Source: Streptomyces sp. NRRL S-37
GTDB lineage: Bacteria > Actinomycetota > Actinomycetes > Streptomycetales > Streptomycetaceae
Assembly (NCBI RefSeq): GCF_000721605.1
Contig: NZ_JOIZ01000013.1
Coordinates: forward strand, 124,001-188,000
DNA length: 64,000 nucleotides
Reading direction: 5' to 3'
The position numbers were made by a program, and so were the translations under genes. The notes beneath the pieces were generated by a model. It was not told where the DNA came from. It did not search any database and saw only the letters and a program-made list of their open reading frames with translations. Below, piece after piece: positions 25,326 through 32,649 of the stretch (within the stretch, counting starts at the first letter, position 1; every line of letters starts with the position of its first letter).

Positions 25326-26102
25326 TCACAGTGCCTCCAAGGCGTCCAGGAGCCGTCTCAGCAGTGCTGTGTCGGGCTCGTCCCACGCCGCGCCGCCCGC
25401 GTCGGGGACGGCGTGGACGGGCGTGGCGGGCGGGGGCGGCGCGGGGGTGACCAGTCCGCCGGCGGCCAGGCGGCGCAGTTCGACGAGGGTGTGGAAGGTG
25501 CGGTGGGCGAGGGCCGCGGCGATCTGTGCGGCGGTGCGGGCGCCGTCGACCTGGGCGAGGGTGCGGGCGCGGCGGGGCGGCAGTTCGGCGGGGTCGGTGC
25601 CGGGCACGCGGGTGAGCGGGGCGGTGTCGACGGCCGGGTCGGGCCAGATGCGGTGCAGCAGGTCGCGGCGGCGCCGTGACTCGCCGAGCACGGCCGCCAC
25701 GGGTACGGGGCGGACCGCGCCGAACCAGTGCGCGACTCCGGGGCGGAAGCGGAGCGCGGCGCAGTCGTGGGCGAGCGCGAAGTACGCCGCGTCGAACAGG
25801 GCGCCCAGATGGCACAGTTCCAGCGCGCCGGTGGTGAGGCGCCCGCTGTCGACCAGCTGGCGGCCGACGCGGTGCCGGGCCCCGGCCCGTTCGACGGCTT
25901 CCCACCAGCCGGCCGGGGCGACCGCGCCGCTGCGGGTGAGCAGGTCGCCGAGGTCGGGGCTGTACGCGGACTCGACGTGGACGACGCGTCCGGCCGAGAG
26001 GTAGAAGACCCCGGACTCCGTGGAGAGCGCCCCGGTGGCGTGGTCGGCCGCGAGGGTGCCGAGCAGTTCCGGTGCGGTTTCGCCGGTGCACGCCGCGGTC
26101 AT
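25326..26102 (-). CDS. DUF4388-like protein of the roadblock cluster
   Basis: This 258-residue protein overlaps the preceding roadblock gene by four bases (ATGA). The N-terminal 60 residues (LLGTLAADHATGALSTESGV, then FYLSAGRVVHVESAYSPDLG) follow the pattern of the DUF4388/PatA N-terminal domain, a small sensor-like module often found with roadblock proteins. The middle contains a helical stretch (LELCHLGALFDAAYFALAHD). The C-terminal part (TLAQVDGARTAAQIAAALAH, then FHTLVELRRLAAGGLVTP) reads as a winged-helix-like module, with a short terminal helix LLRRLLDALEAL. A role as adaptor or regulator for the neighbouring roadblock proteins is inferred from gene coupling. No biochemical function is known. 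Confidence 0.8.
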   Translation of the reverse strand: MTAACTGETAPELLGTLAADHATGALSTESGVFYLSAGRVVHVESAYSPDLGDLLTRSGAVAPAGWWEAVERAGARHRVGRQLVDSGRLTTGALELCHLGALFDAAYFALAHDCAALRFRPGVAHWFGAVRPVPVAAVLGESRRRRDLLHRIWPDPAVDTAPLTRVPGTDPAELPPRRARTLAQVDGARTAAQIAAALAHRTFHTLVELRRLAAGGLVTPAPPPPATPVHAVPDAGGAAWDEPDTALLRRLLDALEAL

Positions 26103-26500
26103 CCGAGCACCAGCCGGTCCGCCATGTCGGCCAGCCGTATCCGGGCCAGGGCGAGGTTGCCGTCGGCGCGGTCGAGCCAGAGGTACAGGAACACCGTGCT
26201 GTCGAAGGTCGTGACGACGAAGCGCAGGAGGTGGTACGCGTCGGCGGTGGTGAGGATCAGGTCGTCGACGGGCGGTTCCCCGCCCGTCCCGGCCCCGCCG
26301 CCGTCGGTGGACGCGAGGGTGCCGCTCTCCATGGCCAGGCGGGCCAGTTCGGCGGTCTCCGCGGCCGTGGCCTCCACGTCCTCCCCGGGTGCCTCGCCCA
26401 CCGCCCCCAGGGCGAGCCCGCTGATCCAGTCGACCACCAGGGCACCGCGCACCCCCGGCAGTCGCATGGCTTCCAGCAGGCTCTCGTCGATTCCGGGCAC
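26099..26500 (-). CDS. roadblock/LC7-type protein (first gene of the cluster)
   Basis: This protein has 133 residues from the GTG at 26500, chosen because AAGGGGGA lies just upstream; an alternative GTG at 26521 adds seven residues. It has the same fold and motifs as the gene at 24310-24684: ALVVDWISGLALGAVGEAPG, DDLILTTADAYHLLRFV and VFLYLWLDRADGNLALARI. A Gly-rich loop interrupts the middle of the domain. Its stop codon overlaps the start of the DUF4388-like gene, so the two are translationally coupled. It opens a four-gene minus-strand group that faces away from the conserved unknown gene at 26890. Confidence 0.85.
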   Translation of the reverse strand: MPGIDESLLEAMRLPGVRGALVVDWISGLALGAVGEAPGEDVEATAAETAELARLAMESGTLASTDGGGAGTGGEPPVDDLILTTADAYHLLRFVVTTFDSTVFLYLWLDRADGNLALARIRLADMADRLVLG

Positions 26501-26889
26501 GCCGGATCCCCCTTCTCGCACGGCTGTACCGCGAACGTGACGTCGACGCTACGGTGTGTGCTCGACCGAGGTGAGAGCTTTGGCGTTTTCCTGGGGAATA
26601 TGCGACAGGGGTGGTGCGCCGCTGGTAGGGTCCGGGCTTTTGCCGCCGGACCACCGCCGGGGCGGGGTGCGGGCGGGGCCGGCCCCGGTGCGGATGGCGG
26701 GCCGGCCCCGCCCGCGGCACCCATGATGGTCACGGTCCCGCCGCCGGGACCACGGGTGAACCGCTGTCACCGGGTGCGCGCCGCGCACACCCCGCGCACG
26801 ACACGCCGACCGGCGGAACCCCGGCTCGGCCCTCCGTCCGGCCACGACGATACTGGCAGAAGCACGTGCCCCCGCTCACGACTGGACCC
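26501..26889. other. divergent intergenic region upstream of the roadblock cluster
   Basis: These 389 bases separate the divergent roadblock operon and the conserved unknown gene. A less GC-rich patch at about 26565-26610 is the most likely site of the operon promoter. A GATACT hexamer near 26847 could be a -10 element for the plus-strand gene. No coding potential with recognisable domains was seen. Confidence 0.4.
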
Positions 26890-28014
26890 ATGCCGACCTC
26901 CTCAGCCCACCCCGCCCTGCCTCCCACCGTCTGGCTGGCCCGCGGCCGCCACGCCGGTCCCACGCCCGACACGGCGATCCGGCACACCCTGCACTGGCTC
27001 AAGGCCGGCCGGGACATCGACGACTTCCTGGAACTCCCCGCACCGGACACCGCCCCCGACCTGGTGTTCGAAGCCCGGACGCGCGTCGCGGGCGAGGTCA
27101 CCGTGCGCGCCCGGCTGTGCCTCGCGCCCGGCACGGACGCGGGCCGGGACTGGCTCCTGGTCGCCGAGGCGGAGCAGCCCTGGGACCCCTCCTGGCCGTC
27201 CCCGGCCGCCATGTTCTGGCCGTCGGATCCGGACCCGGAGTGGAACGCCGACCCGGTGACGGGAGCGCGGCCGGGCGTGATCAATCCGCTGCCCGAGGAC
27301 GACAAGGACGTACGACGGCTGCTGCGCGCCTGCGTGCGCGACCCGTGGCACGTCCATGTCGTCGTCCATGAGGCGATGACCACGGACGAGCGCGGCCGGG
27401 TACCGCTCGCGCGCTGGCTGCCGCCGGGGCTGCGGGACCGGGTGGTGGAGCACCGGGCCGCTCCCCAGCAGTTGCGGGTGGCGAACTGGGCGCTGCGGGA
27501 GTTCGGCGTGGAGGTTCCGCGCGGGGGCGCGGTGGTGCTGCCCCGCAGCCCGGCGCCCGAGGGCTACGACGCCGGTGCCTTCGCCGTGCGCGCGGTGTTC
27601 CTGGACGGCACGGAACCGGTCGACCTCGTGGAGGCCGTGACCCGGTACGACGCGCTGCCGCGCGTACTGCCGGAGGGGGCACAGGAGGCGCTGACGGCGC
27701 TGCGGGAGGAGTGGCGTCTGCTGACGACGGAGGAGGAACTCGTCCGGGAGCGGGCGCTGGTGGCGATGTACGCCGAGGCGCTGGAGGCGATGACGAAGTC
27801 CCGGGATCTGTACCGGGAGGCGGCGGAGCGTGCACATGAGGCGTTGGCCGTGTACCGGGAATCCGCCGGGGTCCTGGGTGCGGGGGAGGCTCCCGCGCCT
27901 CGGGTGCCGTCTCCTCTGATCCGTACTCTGGAGCGCTTCAAGGTCGGCGGCAGGGCGCGTCGTCCCGCCCCCGCCTCCGGGGAGCCGGCGCCGGAGCACG
28001 CGCCGGACGACTAG
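26890..28014 (+). CDS. conserved hypothetical protein
   Basis: This protein has 374 residues from the ATG at 26890. A GTG at 26866 is an alternative start in the same frame; neither has a good ribosome site, so leaderless translation is possible. It is an acidic cytoplasmic protein with no membrane segment. Visible blocks are DTAIRHTLHWLKAGRDIDDF, a mid-protein WRL-type helix and a long coiled-coil-like stretch near the C-terminus (EELVRERALVAMYAEALEAM). A Pro/Ala-rich disordered tail follows. Similar proteins occur in Streptomyces, but the family was not recognised. It stands alone between the roadblock operon and the YkvA-like gene. Confidence 0.75.
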   Translation: MPTSSAHPALPPTVWLARGRHAGPTPDTAIRHTLHWLKAGRDIDDFLELPAPDTAPDLVFEARTRVAGEVTVRARLCLAPGTDAGRDWLLVAEAEQPWDPSWPSPAAMFWPSDPDPEWNADPVTGARPGVINPLPEDDKDVRRLLRACVRDPWHVHVVVHEAMTTDERGRVPLARWLPPGLRDRVVEHRAAPQQLRVANWALREFGVEVPRGGAVVLPRSPAPEGYDAGAFAVRAVFLDGTEPVDLVEAVTRYDALPRVLPEGAQEALTALREEWRLLTTEEELVRERALVAMYAEALEAMTKSRDLYREAAERAHEALAVYRESAGVLGAGEAPAPRVPSPLIRTLERFKVGGRARRPAPASGEPAPEHAPDD

Positions 28015-28432
28015 GCGCTTCCGGTACGTCGTTCATGGGGTGCGCCGCGTCGGAGCGGGACGCGAGGTCACTCGGCGTGCTGCGGAGGGCCGGAAGAAGG
28101 AGGGCGATGTCCTCCACCGGCCGGTCCCGGTGGCGCGCGGCGCGCGGCGCCTCGTCCACGGCCCGCGGGTGGTCCGGCGGGCGCTCCAGCGCGGTGACGT
28201 CCTCCGGTGGCCGTTTCCGGGCGCCCCGTCCTTCACCGCCACTCGGTTGCGCCACCGGGGTGACCTGCGGCGATCCGGTGTTCCGCACGGAGCTCGCGGG
28301 GCATCGGACGTGTGCGCGCATGGCCGGTCCCGGCCGCCATACCGGCGTCGCGAGCGGGAATCCACTCAGTGCGGGCCGTGTCGCCGGTGAGACCGCGGCA
28401 CGGGTCACGGGTCCCAGGAGGAGGGCGGTCCG
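28015..28432. other. 418-base intergenic region
   Basis: No supported gene lies here. Open frames on both strands are Arg/Gly/Pro-rich without domains or ribosome sites. The last 20 bases contain the AGGAGGAGGG ribosome site of the YkvA-like gene. Confidence 0.5.
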
Positions 28433-28759
28433 TTGGAGAAGACCACCGTGGTGCTCGTCGTCGCCGCGGCCCTCGCGGCCGTGATGCTGGCCGGCGCCGT
28501 CGCCGTCCTGGTACGCCTGGTGCGCACGCGGCGTGAGTTGCGTCACGCCGGCCTGCCCACGGGGCCCCGCTGGGTGTTCTGGGGCGCGGTCCTCTACCTG
28601 GTGCTGCCGGCCGATCTGCTGCCCGATCCGGTCTGGCTGGACGACATGGGCGTTCTCCTGCTGGCCCTGCGCACCATGCGGGGTTCCTCCGGCGCCCGGG
28701 CCCCTGGAGCGCCCCTCCGGCGGGGCCGCGGGCGACCCGCCGATGATTACGCTCCGTGA
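28433..28759 (+). CDS. YkvA/DUF1232-like small membrane protein
   Basis: This 108-residue protein starts at a TTG (28433), supported by a strong AGGAGGAGGG site. A GTG five codons later is the alternative. One N-terminal membrane helix (TVVLVVAAALAAVMLAGAV and on) is followed by a basic linker. A second hydrophobic segment, VFWGAVLYLVLPADLLPDPV, then WLDDMGVLLLALRTMR matches the DUF1232 signature YxxxPxDLxPDxxxxxxxDD. The tail is basic and Gly/Arg-rich. The function of the family is unknown. It lies upstream of the graspetide genes on the same strand, but a candidate promoter separates them. Confidence 0.8.
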   Translation: MEKTTVVLVVAAALAAVMLAGAVAVLVRLVRTRRELRHAGLPTGPRWVFWGAVLYLVLPADLLPDPVWLDDMGVLLLALRTMRGSSGARAPGAPLRRGRGRPADDYAP

Positions 28760-28790
28760 GGAAACCAACCACCCGTTCGATTCGTATAAG
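28760..28790 (+). promoter_or_regulatory. candidate ECF-type promoter of the graspetide genes
   Basis: GGAAACC at 28760-28766 is followed, 16 bases later, by CGTATAAG at 28783-28790. GGAAC-like -35 and CGT-type -10 elements with this spacing are typical of ECF sigma promoters. The surrounding 60 bases are unusually AT-rich. It would give an untranslated leader of roughly 85 bases before the precursor gene. Confidence 0.4.
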
Positions 28791-28879
28791 TCTCTGGAAG
28801 CCAAAAGAAGTCGGCGGACCAAGCGACGGCGCACAGCGGGCCGTTGCCTGCTCGGCGCAGCACCGACGAGGGAGAGACG

Positions 28880-29071
28880 ATGCAACCGTTCGCGCTCAAC
28901 TACGCACGTCCGGCAGTGGAGTTGGCCGTTGCCACTCCGTACGCGTATGACTCCGGACTGCAGTTGAACGTATTCGGCGACGGGCGGATCGCAGCCTGTG
29001 ATCACGCGCTGTTGCGCGAGCTGGGGACGACGACGTCCACCGCGGGCTCCAAGACCCACTTCGACGACTGA
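28880..29071 (+). CDS. tgmA: graspetide (ATP-grasp RiPP) precursor peptide
   Basis: This 63-residue peptide starts at ATG 28880 behind GGAGAG. It fits the putative ATP-grasp-modified RiPP family. The leader contains the PFALNYARP start and the TPYAYDSGLQLNVFGDGR segment typical of these precursors. The C-terminal core (residues 50-63, TTTSTAGSKTHFDD) supplies Thr/Ser/Lys nucleophiles and two Asp acceptors. The maturase is expected to join them by ester or amide macrocycles. The maturase gene follows after 16 bases. Codon use is looser than in neighbouring genes, with many A- or T-ending codons in the leader. This is common for RiPP precursors and also hints at separate origin or relaxed selection. 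The bioactivity and final ring pattern are unknown. Confidence 0.88.
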   Translation: MQPFALNYARPAVELAVATPYAYDSGLQLNVFGDGRIAACDHALLRELGTTTSTAGSKTHFDD

Positions 29072-29087
29072 ACGCGGACCGTAGACG

Positions 29088-30071
29088 ATGACCGTGCTGA
29101 TCCTCACCGGTGAGGAGGACGTGACCGCCGACATGGTGGTCGTCCATCTGAACGGCTCCGGTGTGCCGGTGGTGCGTCTCGACCCCGCCGATCTGACGGA
29201 CGGTGTCTCGCTGTCCGGCGAGTACGTCCACGGCCGCTTCCGCGGCCATCTGTCCGCCGGCGGGCGACTGGTCAGCATCGGCGGGCTGCGGTCCGTGTGG
29301 GTGCGCCGGCCCGGCACGCCGGCCGGGCGCGCGCCGCAGCCGTCCGCGTGGCTGACCGAGGAGGCCTCGCAGGCGCTCTACGGCATGCTGCGCGGCTGTG
29401 ACGCGCGCTGGATGAACCATCCGGACGCGGCCCGGCAGGCCCGCCACAAGCCGTGGCAGCTGCGGCTGGCCCAGCGCTGCGGCCTGCCCGTGCCGGCCAC
29501 GCTGATCACCACGTTCCCGCGTGCCGCGCGGGAGTTCGCCGAGCGCTTCCCGGATCTGGTGGTCAAGCCGGTGTCGGGGTCGCATCCGCAGGACCCGCCG
29601 CGGGCGGTGCCGACCAGCAGGGTGGCGCCGGACACGGACTTCTCCGCGGTCGCGTTCGGGCCGACGCTGCTGCAGCGGCGGATCGCCAAGCGGGCCGACA
29701 TCCGTCTCACCGCGGTGGGCGAGCGGCTGCTGGCGGCCCGCAAGACGACGCGGCCGGACGCGGATCCGGAGGAGGTGGACGTGCGTTTCGCCGCCCCCGG
29801 GTCGCCCTGGGAGCCGGTCGAGGTCCCGGCGCGCACCGCCGACGCCGTACGCGCGTATCTGCGCCGGTCCGAGCTGGCGTACGGCGCTTTCGACTTCGCC
29901 GAGGACGCCGACGGGACCTGGTGGTTCCTGGAGTGCAACCAGTCGGGGCAGTTCGGGTTCGTGGAGGTGGAGACGGGGCAGCCGATCGCCCGGAGCATCG
30001 CCGAGTGGCTGTCCCGCCCCCTTCCCGACGAACCCGCCGAGCTCGACGAGGCGGGCAGCACGGTGCGGTGA
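29088..30071 (+). CDS. tgmB: ATP-grasp graspetide maturase (SAV_5884-like family)
   Basis: This 327-residue ATP-grasp ligase activates side-chain carboxylates of the precursor with ATP and forms macrocyclic ester or amide links. The N-terminal pre-ATP domain (MTVLILTGEEDVTADMVVVH) begins at ATG 29088. The ATP-binding part shows DLVVKPVSGSH, PTLLQRRIAKRADIRLTAVG, and the catalytic metal-site region AYGAFDFAEDADGTWWFLECNQSGQFGFVE. Precursor and maturase lie head to tail, which defines the cluster. No methyltransferase of the kind often accompanying this family, and no dedicated exporter, is adjacent. The next genes are convergent or distant. The cluster is therefore minimal, and other factors may act in trans. 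Confidence 0.92.
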   Translation: MTVLILTGEEDVTADMVVVHLNGSGVPVVRLDPADLTDGVSLSGEYVHGRFRGHLSAGGRLVSIGGLRSVWVRRPGTPAGRAPQPSAWLTEEASQALYGMLRGCDARWMNHPDAARQARHKPWQLRLAQRCGLPVPATLITTFPRAAREFAERFPDLVVKPVSGSHPQDPPRAVPTSRVAPDTDFSAVAFGPTLLQRRIAKRADIRLTAVGERLLAARKTTRPDADPEEVDVRFAAPGSPWEPVEVPARTADAVRAYLRRSELAYGAFDFAEDADGTWWFLECNQSGQFGFVEVETGQPIARSIAEWLSRPLPDEPAELDEAGSTVR

Positions 30072-30093
30072 GGGGACCGTCACCGCGCGGGGC

Positions 30094-30309
30094 TCAGTGC
30101 GGCCGCGGCCCCGGCAGCAGGGCGGTGCGCTGCCAGCCGTTGCCCGGGGAGTGCGGCCGGTCGAGGCCGGGGGCGTAACCGGGGGACTGCAGGGGCCGCA
30201 TGACCAGCTCCAGCTCCCTGCTCACGCGTTCGGCCTCGCGGCGTACCTGTGCGGGCACGTCGCCGCACTCCGCGATGAGTCGGTCGTAGATGGGGGAATC
30301 CTGGAACAC
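30094..30309 (-). CDS. small conserved hypothetical protein
   Basis: This 71-residue protein starts at a GTG at 30309. The first half is acidic and helical (SPIYDRLIAECGDVPAQVRR then EAERVSRELELVM). The second half is Pro/Gly-rich with SPGYAPGL and GNGWQRTALLPGPRPH. It resembles short Streptomyces proteins with a YxxLIxExGDVPxxVRxxAE start that have no known role. It is convergent with the graspetide maturase gene, ending 22 bases away. A link to the RiPP cluster is possible but unsupported. Confidence 0.65.
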   Translation of the reverse strand: MFQDSPIYDRLIAECGDVPAQVRREAERVSRELELVMRPLQSPGYAPGLDRPHSPGNGWQRTALLPGPRPH

Positions 30310-30460
30310 CCGTCAACGTGCCTTTCTGCTCGTCGGCCCCGATGCGGGACGCGAGTGCAGAGTCTAGGCGGCCGACCATCCTCAAGGGGGAATTCCCCGG
30401 TACGACGGACCACGGAACGGGGATTACGGAAGTACGTCACACTCCGGGCATACCGGGCGA

Positions 30461-30934
30461 TCAGGCACCCGTCGTGGAGCCGGGGCGGACGATCATCAGA
30501 ACGGTGACGGCCGCCCACAGCAGGTTGAACACCCCGGTGAACATGGCGAGTCGCACCGTACCCTGCCGGTCGACGGGCCGGCCCTCGCCCAGCCGTTCGA
30601 CGATCTCCTCCTGCCGGGGCAGCACGAAGGCGAGCAGGACCCCGGCGGCGGCCGCGGTGAGGCCGATCGAGGTGACGAGCCAGCCGTCGTCCAGGACGCC
30701 CATCGCCAGGGCGGTGGCGAGGCCGAGGACGGGCACCGCGATCCCCAGGCGGGCGTAGACCCCGCAGATACGGTGGAGCAGTGTGACGGTGGACACGTCC
30801 GCCGTGGCGGATCCGTCGGTCTCCGCCGGGACGGCGCGGCGCGCGGCCGGCGGGAACATGCTGGCCGCGACGGTGACGGGACCGACGGCGACGATGGCGG
30901 CCAGGACGTGGAGGGACAGCAGGAGCTTGGTCAC
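30461..30934 (-). CDS. DUF2269-like four-helix membrane protein
   Basis: This protein has 157 residues from the GTG at 30934, chosen because GGAAAGAG lies just upstream; an ATG at 30949 is the alternative. There are four hydrophobic segments: KLLLSLHVLAAIVAVGPVTV, LGIAVPVLGLATALAMGVL, SIGLTAAAAGVLLAFVLP and AMFTGVFNLLWAAVTVLMIV. The arrangement, with a His in the first segment, resembles small DUF2269-type integral membrane proteins. It is divergent from the GlxA-type regulator, which could control it. The function is unknown. Confidence 0.75.
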   Translation of the reverse strand: MTKLLLSLHVLAAIVAVGPVTVAASMFPPAARRAVPAETDGSATADVSTVTLLHRICGVYARLGIAVPVLGLATALAMGVLDDGWLVTSIGLTAAAAGVLLAFVLPRQEEIVERLGEGRPVDRQGTVRLAMFTGVFNLLWAAVTVLMIVRPGSTTGA

Positions 30935-31122
30935 CGGGACTCTTTCCATGTGTGATCGGCGGTGCCGGGCTCACGTTAGGAGCCCGCCGGGTGATCACCC
31001 AGAGGCTGGATCGACAGGTTCCGACGGGTTCCCGCCAACACCGCTCAGCTCGGCTCATGCCGCGTCACCTCCCCGTCGCCCCGGTTCCGGCGGGTGGCGG
31101 GAATCCGCCTATCGTGGCGGTC

Positions 31123-32082
31123 ATGCACTCCGTGGCGATCCTGGTTCTCGATGGGGTGGTGCCGTTCGACATGGCGGCGCCCCTGCAGGTCTTCGACTGG
31201 ACGCGGCTGCCCGACGGCCGCCGTCCCTACCGGGTCCGGCTGTGCGCCGAGCGGCCGGAGGTGCTCGCGGACGGCGGTTTCACCCTGCGCGTCGACCGCG
31301 GGCTCCAGGCGCTGGCGGACGCCGACACGATCATCGTCCCGGGCCGTGCCGAGGGCGCGCCCCCGCCCTCCCCCGCCGTGCTCGCGGCGCTGCGCGAGGC
31401 GGCCGCGGCGGGCACCCGGATCGCCTCGGTGTGCGTGGGCGCGTTCGTGCTGGCGGAGGCCGGGCTGCTGGACGGGCTGCGCGCCACCACGCACTGGGTG
31501 GCCGCCGGACAGCTCGCCCGCGCCTTCCCGGACGTCGACGTGCAGCCGGACGTGCTCTACGTCGACAACGGGCAGATCCTCACCTCGGCCGGCGCCGCCG
31601 CGGCGCTGGACATGTGCCTGCACATGATCCGCCGGGACCTGGGGTCGGCCGTGGCCGCGGACGCCGCCCGGATGTCGGTGATGCCGCTGGAACGGGAGGG
31701 CGGCCAGGCCCAGTTCATCGTGCACGAGCACCCGCCCGTGCCCCGTGGGTCGGATCTGGAACCGCTGCTGGACTGGATCGAGGACAACCTGACGCACGAG
31801 GTCACCCTCGGGGCGATGGCGGCGCGCGCCGGCATGAGCGAGCGCACCTTCAGCCGCCGGTTCCGTGAGCAGACGGGCACCACGCCGTTGCAGTGGCTGC
31901 TGCGGGCGCGGGTGCGGCGCGCGCAGTACCTGCTGGAGAACAGCGACCACACGGTCGAGCGGATCGCCCGGCAGGCCGGGTTCGGTTCGCCCACGGCGTT
32001 CCGCGAGCGGTTCCGCAAGGTCGTGGGCACGACGCCGTACGCGTACCGCTTGTCGTTCAACGGGCGGCGGGTGAAAGGGTGA
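31123..32082 (+). CDS. GlxA-family regulator (DJ-1/PfpI domain plus AraC helix-turn-helix)
   Basis: This protein has 319 residues from the ATG at 31123, with an in-frame GTG three codons upstream as alternative. The N-terminal 190 residues form a DJ-1/PfpI-like domain (SVAILVLDGVVPFDMAAPLQ, and IASVCVGAFVLAEAGLLDG with the nucleophile-elbow Cys). The C-terminus is an AraC DNA-binding domain with two helix-turn-helix units (MAARAGMSERTFSRRFREQ and IARQAGFGSPTAFRERFRK). Members act as transcriptional activators in the cytoplasm. One, in Streptomyces coelicolor, affects development. The target may be the divergent membrane protein gene. It is complete. Confidence 0.93.
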   Translation: MHSVAILVLDGVVPFDMAAPLQVFDWTRLPDGRRPYRVRLCAERPEVLADGGFTLRVDRGLQALADADTIIVPGRAEGAPPPSPAVLAALREAAAAGTRIASVCVGAFVLAEAGLLDGLRATTHWVAAGQLARAFPDVDVQPDVLYVDNGQILTSAGAAAALDMCLHMIRRDLGSAVAADAARMSVMPLEREGGQAQFIVHEHPPVPRGSDLEPLLDWIEDNLTHEVTLGAMAARAGMSERTFSRRFREQTGTTPLQWLLRARVRRAQYLLENSDHTVERIARQAGFGSPTAFRERFRKVVGTTPYAYRLSFNGRRVKG

Positions 32083-32095
32083 GCGGGCCGGTGGC

Positions 32096-32422
32096 TCAGA
32101 CGGCCAGGGGCAGGCCGCTCTCCCCGTCCGCCTCCAGGGTCCGGCCGGCCGCGGGCCGCGCCCGGTCGAGCAGGTCGTCCGCCAGCGCGATGGCGTCGCG
32201 GACGCGGGACGCCCCCGTCATCCCGCAGAGCGTGGCGCCGACCTCCTCCAGTTCGCGCGCCGCCGCCGACGAATACCGTTCCGCCTGGGCTATCCGCAGT
32301 GTCGCGTACCGCGTCAGCAGCCGTCTGACGACCTTCGGGTCCGGTCCGAGCACGAAGCGCCCCTCTCTGGTTTTCGCTGCGTATGCCCGGACCAGGCGGA
32401 AGCACTCATCCCATGTGCCCAT
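32096..32422 (-). CDS. DUF5133 domain protein
   Basis: This 108-residue protein starts at the ATG at 32422; a further ATG at 32452 is in frame, and neither has a clear ribosome site. It is an all-helical protein with the DUF5133 pattern GPDPKVVRRLLTRYATLRIA, followed by a helix ending LEEVGATLCGMTGASRVRDA. Short DUF5133 proteins are common in Streptomyces and are often associated with regulation, but the function is unknown. It is convergent with the GlxA-type gene, with only 13 bases between stops. Confidence 0.82.
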   Translation of the reverse strand: MGTWDECFRLVRAYAAKTREGRFVLGPDPKVVRRLLTRYATLRIAQAERYSSAAARELEEVGATLCGMTGASRVRDAIALADDLLDRARPAAGRTLEADGESGLPLAV

Positions 32423-32649
32423 GTGGCCACAATTGACCGAAACCACTCGCATCTTGACCGCGACGGTACGAAGCCAAGCGCCTTCCGCCCCCGCCGCCCC
32501 TTCCCGTCCCGTCCCCGGGGCCACGCCCCGGACCCCCTTCCGGTTCTGGCCACCCGAACGGGCCCGGACACGGCGAAGCGCCCGTCCCCCAAGGCCGCAC
32601 GGGCCCGGTCGTGGCGGAGCCCGTCGGCCGGCGGTGGGTGCCGGGGTGG

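Noticed and set aside
24310..26500. A conservon (cvnABCD) locus
   Set aside because: Only roadblock and DUF4388-like genes are present. The histidine kinase, DUF742 and GTPase genes of a conservon are missing.
30094..30309. Third component of the graspetide cluster
   Set aside because: It is on the opposite strand and convergent, with no feature tying it to RiPP maturation.
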